From Papaver somniferum (Eukaryota > Streptophyta > Magnoliopsida > Ranunculales > Papaveraceae), in contig NC_039363.1 in the NCBI RefSeq assembly GCF_003573695.1, positions 158,870,406 to 158,934,405 of the forward strand: a stretch of 64,000 bases of DNA, in the 5' to 3' direction. The notes beneath the pieces were generated by a model. That model ran no database searches. It saw only the letters and a program-made list of their open reading frames with translations, and was not told the origin of the DNA. Shown piece after piece: positions 58,336 through 64,000 of the stretch. Within the stretch, counting starts at the first letter, position 1. Each line of letters opens with the position of its first letter. A program made the position numbers and the translations under genes.

Positions 58336-59033
58336 CCAGTGAGGGCGTCCTTAACCCTTCATTTCGAAAAATGAGTTCTTACCATTCTTCTGAGGCGATA
58401 CGATATGGCAGATGGGAAGACGACGCACAAATAGTGCTGGCCAGAAAGTCGTGTTTTCTCCTCATGGGAAAGAATATCGTTTCTATTGTAACATCTCAAC
58501 ACATGCAACGCTCTCTCTGGTGATTCGAAATAGGAGAGATAAAAATAATGGTTAAGGATTCGACCAACCTTCAGTTTGATTTTCCCTTGTAAATTACATG
58601 TTTCTTGATTGACCGTATCTCTTGTGTTAAAGAAGTCCTTGACTGACGGCGAAGGAATTTCATGCTAAGCCTCAATCCCCAGTTTACGTGGTTCTATCAT
58701 GTATGGTTGATGGGTTAACCATGATGAGGGTATAACCCTCTTGCATCCATGTTGATGACTATTTACAAAACAAGTTGGCTGGAGCTTGGATGGTTACGAT
58801 CAAGATCCTTGACAGGGAAGAATTATGACTACATGCACAAACCTTGACAGTGACGAGTGGTGGTTACAGCGATGGATCTTGAAAGGAAATAGCGGCAGCT
58901 ACGAGCACGAACCTTGGTCGGCCACGACCATGAACATGGACGGTCTTTGATAAATCACGTATGTGAGTTTATTCTGCCTTATTTATTTTTGGTGAAGCAT
59001 ATCCTCCCTGATTCTGTGCGTGCGGAAACTCGC

Positions 59034-59261
59034 TTATTGTTGCTTGAATGAATGCTTCATCATGGTCTGTACAGTTTCGTGGACAGAGTCCTCAGAAACT
59101 TTGCAACTCCTAACCGGAAGAGGATCTCTGTGCACTCCTTCAGCGCTTATTTGAAGTTCTCTTGCATCCACCTTCTCTTTGAAAATGCGCTTCAATTTGT
59201 TGCAATCGCTGGTGGGGTGATGGACGAATCTATGGTAACGACAATATTTTGGATTTGCCAT
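59034..59261 (-). pseudogene. Gypsy E gag C-terminal zinc-like remnant
   Basis: It begins MANPKYCRYHRFVHHPTSDC, the Cys-His-His-Cys spacing (CRYH...HPTSDC) common at the end of Tat/gypsy gag before the protease. A short basic and acidic tail follows, then a stop. It lies just after the stop of the gag ORF at 59325 in another frame, so gag is split by a shift and by loss of the middle. Confidence 0.55.
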
Positions 59262-59324
59262 TTCTTCTTCGGTTGGAGAACATCTGGTAGGAGGTAGCTT
59301 GATGGCGCCATATTGAATCCACGC

Positions 59325-60182
59325 TTATAGGATTTCGATTACCTCTTCAATTGTACACGGGAAAATTAGAGCAGCCTCTCCAGTTTCTTGTTGCTGTGCA
59401 GGCGCCTTAGTCATAGCTTTCCGGGTTTGAGTTGTCTGCTTCCCTAGATTTGCATGTTTGGATTGTTGATAGCCTTTCCCCAGATGCATTCTCTTTACAC
59501 CCTCACTAGCGATTGTCTGGAGGTTGGATCTTTTATTGGAATGACGCTTGCTTTCCTGAACATCTTTACGAGTTTCTTCATTCTGGGACGGTTCGGATCG
59601 ACTGAATAAAACAACAACGGATCTCTTAGCAGCTTCTGATGCAATATGGGAATTTATTTTTTCCAGGAAGGACGCACATAATGAAATCACCTTTTCATTG
59701 CGAGGACTTTGATGAGAATGTGATAAATCCCCCGAGTCTTCTTTCTGAGTTTGAGAAAAAATCTCTCGATCTTCATGAGCAGACACGTTAGGTTGGTGGT
59801 TGCCTTTCCATTCGACGTGATCATAAATATGAATATGAATCTTGGAAGAAGGACTACTACCATCAGTATTAATCCAAAATGAATTGTTGGTGGCGTTTCC
59901 TTCAGAATGAATGCGCGTTGGTTCCTTTGATAGTTGATTCGTGAGGATTTTCAAAAGCGCAAATACTCCATCATGCGTCTTGACAATAGTAGCTTGATTC
60001 CTGACAATATCATTCAGTATTTTCATCAAATCATGAATAATTGTTAAATATTGAGACTCCATAGCCTCGACGAGGGTTTTGAATGAAAGAACAGATTCAG
60101 GAATAACATGTGAAGTATTGTCAGTGCTGGGAGAAGTAAAATTAGGATTGAGGGTTTCTGAACCATTCCTAAGATCAACCAT
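59325..60182 (-). pseudogene. Gypsy E gag ORF (non-autonomous), 285 codons
   Basis: The ATG (MVDLRNGSETLNPNFTSPST) lies 70 bases from the decayed PBS. The N-terminal third has a helical segment (TLVEAMESQYLTIIHDLMKI, then LNDIVRNQ and ALLKILTNQLSKEP). The middle is polar (HVEWKGNHQPNVSAHEDRE), and the C-terminal third is basic (SKRHSNKRSN, TRKAMTKAPAQQQ). The usual large capsid-like domain of Tat gag is not evident, so a central deletion is likely. It is shared in part with 38436-38820. No protease or RT follows. Confidence 0.6.
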
Positions 60183-60268
60183 ATTGACAAATTTAGGAAA
60201 TTGAAAACGGGATAGGTAAAATGTTTTTTTTGCAACCGAGAGATCAATATCCCACTGTGGTCACAAGT

Positions 60269-62615
60269 TGTTTTGGGGTAAAAACTGATTCTGCTGTTTT
60301 TGGTAAATTTGGGGTGTGTTGATGAGAAACGAATTCAAACCCTAAACAAATGCACTGCATGGGAGTACTTTTAGGTTCGAGAGATCAATCTGTAAGACTC
60401 TGGCCTAAACCAAGAAATGGCCGTTCCAGATTCAATTCGGTCACAAGGTGAAGGAGAAGGGTTGATCTTACGGAGGGAAGCAAAGAAGGTATTTGAGATT
60501 AGAATGTTGAATTAGGTATGACTGTTTTATGACTTGTATCAGAAAATGGTTTCTGGATGCTTGTGTTGATAACACTTCCGTCCCCTTTGAAATAGGTTGA
60601 AAAACTATTTATATAAGTCATTGAGGCGCACCTTGATCTCATAGGAAGTGGAGGAATTTAAGTAGTGGAGAAGTGGAGTTGTGTGGAAGGTGGTGATCAC
60701 CGTGTTTCCGTTATGAGGGATTATTGATCACGTTTTCACCCACTACTCTCATTACTATTAACCGTCCATCTCTCCTAACACTTTCTCATAATGGGCACGT
60801 TGCACGCCGCACGATGTAAACCGCCAGACCAGTTTGTGACATGTTTGATTCTCGAGTAAGTGTGCTGAGTCGTGAGACTCGCCGTTGAAAGCAGCACAAA
60901 GTGCTCTTAGGTCAAATAATAAATTATTTGTGAAACCAATATTTATAAAACATCACTTATAATCAATGTGTATGAAGCATCTCTTTTAAACAAGCAACTG
61001 AAAAATAATCGATGTGCTAGAAACATCGTTGTTTTAGAGCTCGATTGAATCAGTCACAAATTTATCGTCTTAAAGAAGTAGCACGAACAGCCACCTTTGG
61101 GTGATCGTTTGAGGGCCCTATGGGCGAGATATCACTTGTTCGATCACTCCCTGTGGAGAAGGTATGTACGGTGATCACAATGCTATCCTGTTGTTTATCT
61201 GAAAATAAATCTACCCTATCCAACTAGGCTAGCGAAGTTGGACAGACGAGACGATTTGCGGAAGTTACATATTGCCATTGATGTAATTTAGGGTTCAGGG
61301 GCCGCGCGGACAACCCTTTTTGGGCGAGCGATTCAAGGCACTTAACGTTAGTTCGAACATGCCGATTCATCATGTGCAAAGACGGGTCGCCGACGATCAT
61401 GTTGATGCCTTCGGGGCTATCTAAAATTGAATCTAATCCACTCAATCTGGGAGGCAAAGATGGATGGTTGTGATCTATTTGCGACAGTAGCGTGTTGCTG
61501 CAAAGCAATTTTAGGTTTTTCAAACAGCGCGTTCTCCCTACTTTGGGCAGGTGACTTGATGTGCTTTGGTCTTGCTATGAGCAAGTCGATCGACCAAGGG
61601 TGGAGTCGGGTCGACAGTGAACGCGTTAGCATCTCTCGGGCCATCTGAAATTAGATCTAAGCCACTTGATTTGGCTGGCGAAGATGGATGGTCACGATCG
61701 ATTTGCGGCAGCAGCATATTGCCGCAAATATAAATTAGGGTTTTAAGACGGCTGCGTCCACCCTAGTTCAATCGAACAGTTTGATGTGTCATTAACTTCC
61801 CATGAGCAAGTCGATCGATTGGGAATGAAATTGGGCCGGCGGTGAACGCATTGGCACCTCTTTGATTGCTCGTGATGCATCTAAGCTGTCCAACTAGGCC
61901 GACCAAGTTGGACGGATGCGACAGATTTTGAGACTGTTTTTGTCGGTCTTAGCTCGTTTCAGCTATTTTTTTTAGACAACGAGATCACCCATGTTTTGGT
62001 GAGAGTTCAAGGATGTAGCGGACGAGATAAAGGAGTTTCGACCGGTCGGGATATTATTGGGCCCGTCGGTATTTATCATGACGATCACCTAGTTCCATTA
62101 GGAGGAGGTGAGGCTGGTTGAATTGCGTGTCCAAATCGTGTGGCCGTAATCATTTTTTAAGACTGATATGGACAGTCTAGATTTTCTTTAAGGAATTAAA
62201 CGCGTTCGATCGTGAGGGTGGTGTAGCCTATATGAGTGTTTTCATGCAGGTCTCAATACTGACACTTCGGGAGATTTATGCTACTCCGTTGCGAGTGAAC
62301 ATTAATCGTCATGTCATGTCAATATTGAGAGTTCAGCTGAGAACATAACACAGGAAAACACTAGGCAGGCTCCGACATTAGTGAGTAATGCAACTAGGAG
62401 CTTAAATACTCATTAGGCTCTATACTAGTGAATAATTCATCTAGGAGCTTGAGTTTCAATATAATGTGAAGGAAGACATAGGCACTTATCAGATTCTGAT
62501 ATATTCTCCAAATTCCTTGCGAAATATAGATATATCAAGGTCTACTACTTCTGATGCCGAGTCAGGTAGACATACTTTTACAGTTTTCTCCCTAAGCTAA
62601 AAACCACCATCAACA
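60269..62615 (-). mobile_element. Gypsy family E, 5' LTR (outer LTR)
   Basis: 2347 bp on the minus strand, TGTTGATGGTGG...CCCCAAAACA, co-linear with 38898-41349. TATA box at 60606-60613. The flanking bases 62616-62620 (AAAGT) belong to a copia B LTR tail, the insertion site. Confidence 0.9.
60606..60613 (-). promoter_or_regulatory. TATA box of outer gypsy E LTR
   Basis: The minus strand reads TATAAATA, conserved with 39235-39242. Confidence 0.55.
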
Positions 62616-62690
62616 AAAGTATATTGGAGTTTGTCTATCCAGATTTCCAAACGAATTGTTGGGTGTGGTTGTTAGACCCTCGCCTTTTCA
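62616..62690 (+). mobile_element. Copia B LTR tail (B7)
   Basis: Matches the last 75 bases of B LTRs (GTATATTGGAGTTTGTC...TTTTCA), followed by a Met-type PBS at 62693-62704 (TGGTATCAGATC). The rest of this LTR was displaced by, or lost with, the E insertion. Confidence 0.8.
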
Positions 62691-62739
62691 ATTGGTATCA
62701 GATCAGGAAAACATATTAAAGTCTGTGTTTGTAGCAATC

Positions 62740-63485
62740 TGACGGTGGACGATAATATCTCTGAAAACGCATCACCAGTTCAGAAACATTCTAACCTGGT
62801 GTAAAGTCTTTTGTTTCCCGAGAAATCTCTCATGTCTTCTCCATTTTCTAAAACTGTGTATTACTGGGAAGCACGCCTAAATGAACAGTTGGATGAAATT
62901 TCCGATGAAAGTGATTCATAATATGGACAAGATGTTGATGAGGAAGTCTCACAGTACATCAAGATTTTTAATCATCTCCTAAAGAAAGAAAAGTCAACTT
63001 CTTGCTTGGCTGAATTTCTGACTCCTCTCTGTCTTGAAAACAGGAAAATGAGAAAACTCTTTAAGGGATATGACTGTGGTTATAGTTTGCTAAAATCTAT
63101 TCTTAAAGATCGTGAGGAAGATCTATGTTCAAAAAATTCTGAATGTGATGAACTTCATCAAAATCTCTTTGAGTTGAAAGAAAGACTTGCAGAAACCGAT
63201 GCAAGGTATGACTCTCAACAAAATTATTTAAATGACAGAAAAAGTTTTTCTCACCCGAGAGAAACAATTGGAGACTGATTAGAGTGCGGCCCTTGAGAAG
63301 GTTAAATCCTTGGAAGAGAATTTGGAAAAATTCAATTCTAGCTCTACAAAATTGTCTTCTATGCTAGGAGCATGTAAATATCATCGTGATACACGTGGTC
63401 TAGTCTATAAAGGTATAGACACTCCAAGTTCTGGTAAGATCAATTTTGTTCTTCCTAATAATCCTTCTCAAGCTGAAAATTTCAC
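62740..63485 (+). pseudogene. Copia B gag-region ORF remnant (B7)
   Basis: Diverged homologue of 12936-13747. Shared signals are an acidic start (near 62895), FLTPLCLENRKMRKL, an acidic coiled coil (KERLAETDARYDSQQ) and HRDTRGLVYKGID. Stops and shifts lie near 62920 and 63279. It is cut at 63486 by another gypsy E LTR fragment. Confidence 0.65.
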
Positions 63486-63492
63486 CAGCAGT

Positions 63493-63775
63493 TGTTTTGG
63501 GGTAAAAACTGATTCTCCTGGAAATGGTAAATTTGGGTGTGCCGCCGAGAAACGAATCTAAACCCTAAACAAGTGCACTGCATGGGAGTACTTTAGATTC
63601 GAGAGATCAATCTATACAATCCTGGCCTAAACCAAGAAATGGTCGTTCCAGTCTTGCGTTAGTTACAAAATAAAGAAGAAGGGTTGATCTTAGGTGGGAA
63701 GAAAAGAAGGTGTTGAGATCAGAATGGTTAACTCTGAAGGAGTGGCTATTTTATGACTTGCATCAGAATATGGAA
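63493..63775 (-). mobile_element. Gypsy E LTR 3'-end fragment
   Basis: The minus strand ends ...CCCCAAAACA at 63493 and matches 38898-39180. Similarity fades near 63775. The two bases CA..GT context of the normal PBS is not kept. Confidence 0.7.
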
Positions 63776-63975
63776 CTGGATTGAAGAATGTAGCTATCAG
63801 TTCTTGGTGTTTTTTTGGGAACTGGCTTGCAGAATGGAACACAAGCCTTTATTTGTTGAATCTCTTTTCTTGCCAGCTTCAACTCTTCAAGAACATCAGA
63901 AAACTTCTGAGAATTAGAAGGAATTGCTCTTGGCTTCCTCACATTCCTTGTTTTTCTTTTCAAAGTTGGAGACAA
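63763..63975 (-). other. Unrecognised short ORF at window end
   Basis: A 70-codon frame, very basic at the start (KRKTRNVRKPR), with a helical middle (FSDVLEELKLARKEIQQIKA). It may be part of a copia gag-region ORF on the minus strand. Unsure whether it is coding. Confidence 0.25.
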
Positions 63976-64000
63976 AGGAGATTTCTCTTTTTCCTTGGTG

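Larger units (their letters stand above)
58063..60268 (-). mobile_element. Gypsy E interior, 5' segment with gag
   Basis: Continues 47349. It contains minisatellite part 2, a stretch matching 2900-3100 of element A in reverse, a gag C-terminal remnant (59034), the gag ORF (59325-60182) and a decayed PBS (60249-60265; minus strand TGTGACCACAGTGGGAT). The whole E interior adds to about 3.9 kb and has no pol. Confidence 0.8.

Noticed and set aside
58131..58523. 130-codon ORF with Glu/Ala/Ser repeats
   Set aside because: It is a by-product of the minisatellite; reading continues into unrelated interior sequence and the other copy (47225-47349) does not keep it.
1..64000. Telomere repeats, rDNA, tRNA genes, organellar inserts
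   Set aside because: No TTTAGGG arrays, rRNA motifs, cloverleaf-compatible A/B boxes or chloroplast/mitochondrial genes were recognised; tRNA-like matches are LTR primer-binding sites.

Overview
The window is nuclear DNA from a flowering plant, most likely a eudicot. It is AT-rich and intron-bearing, and it is dominated by nested transposable elements of several orders. The LTR families look like those of poppy-like Ranunculales, but that is an impression I could not test. I see no intact host gene, no tRNA or rRNA gene and no bacterial-type operon.

Layout. 1-8392 is a Ty3/gypsy element (family A, plus strand). It has a partial 5' LTR full of a 'CATGCC' minisatellite, a Lys-like primer-binding site, a 4.7-kb interior with a decayed gag start and no pol, and a complete 3' LTR. 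8393-10409 holds older fragments: a minus-strand copia LTR end with 3' interior, and an Athila-like LTR end. 10410-13747 is a Ty1/copia element (family B) with LTR, Met-type PBS and the start of a coiled-coil ORF. That ORF is cut by element C (13748-24766), a non-autonomous Athila-like element. C's 3' LTR contains a 2.2-kb Mutator-like element with an exact 9-bp target duplication and about nine 127-bp hairpin-bearing repeats. 24767-28100 is a relative of C in the opposite orientation (D).

28190-34620 looks like the remains of a multi-exon plus-strand transcription unit. A 3.4-kb LINE with RT and a C-terminal PD-(D/E)xK-like endonuclease sits in its first intron, flanked by an 11-bp target duplication. 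The last exons encode a PEARLI-4-like domain with one homopolymer frameshift. 34750-36390 is a minus-strand gypsy integrase region, antisense to that unit.

36391-62615 is a deep nest on a minus-strand gypsy array (family E, a sister of A) with LTRs at 38898-41349 and 60269-62615. Its interior is split by a 4.3-kb solo Athila-like LTR (TSD CCCGT), which itself carries a second MULE-like element (9-bp TSD). It is split again by a solo copia LTR (TSD GCTTC), which is itself split by a copia-type non-autonomous element (47998-56348, TSD AAGTC) carrying a 536-bp hAT MITE (TSD TGCAAGGG). 62616-64000 is the copia copy into which the E array inserted, followed by another E LTR fragment.

The parts do not form a pathway. 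The value of the window is the insertion history, which exact target-site duplications make readable at many levels, plus the unusual cargo: antisense or sense conserved short reading frames in A/E, a PEARLI-4-like antisense unit, a 'plant transposon protein'-like ORF in a copia shell, and structured tandem repeats in MULEs.
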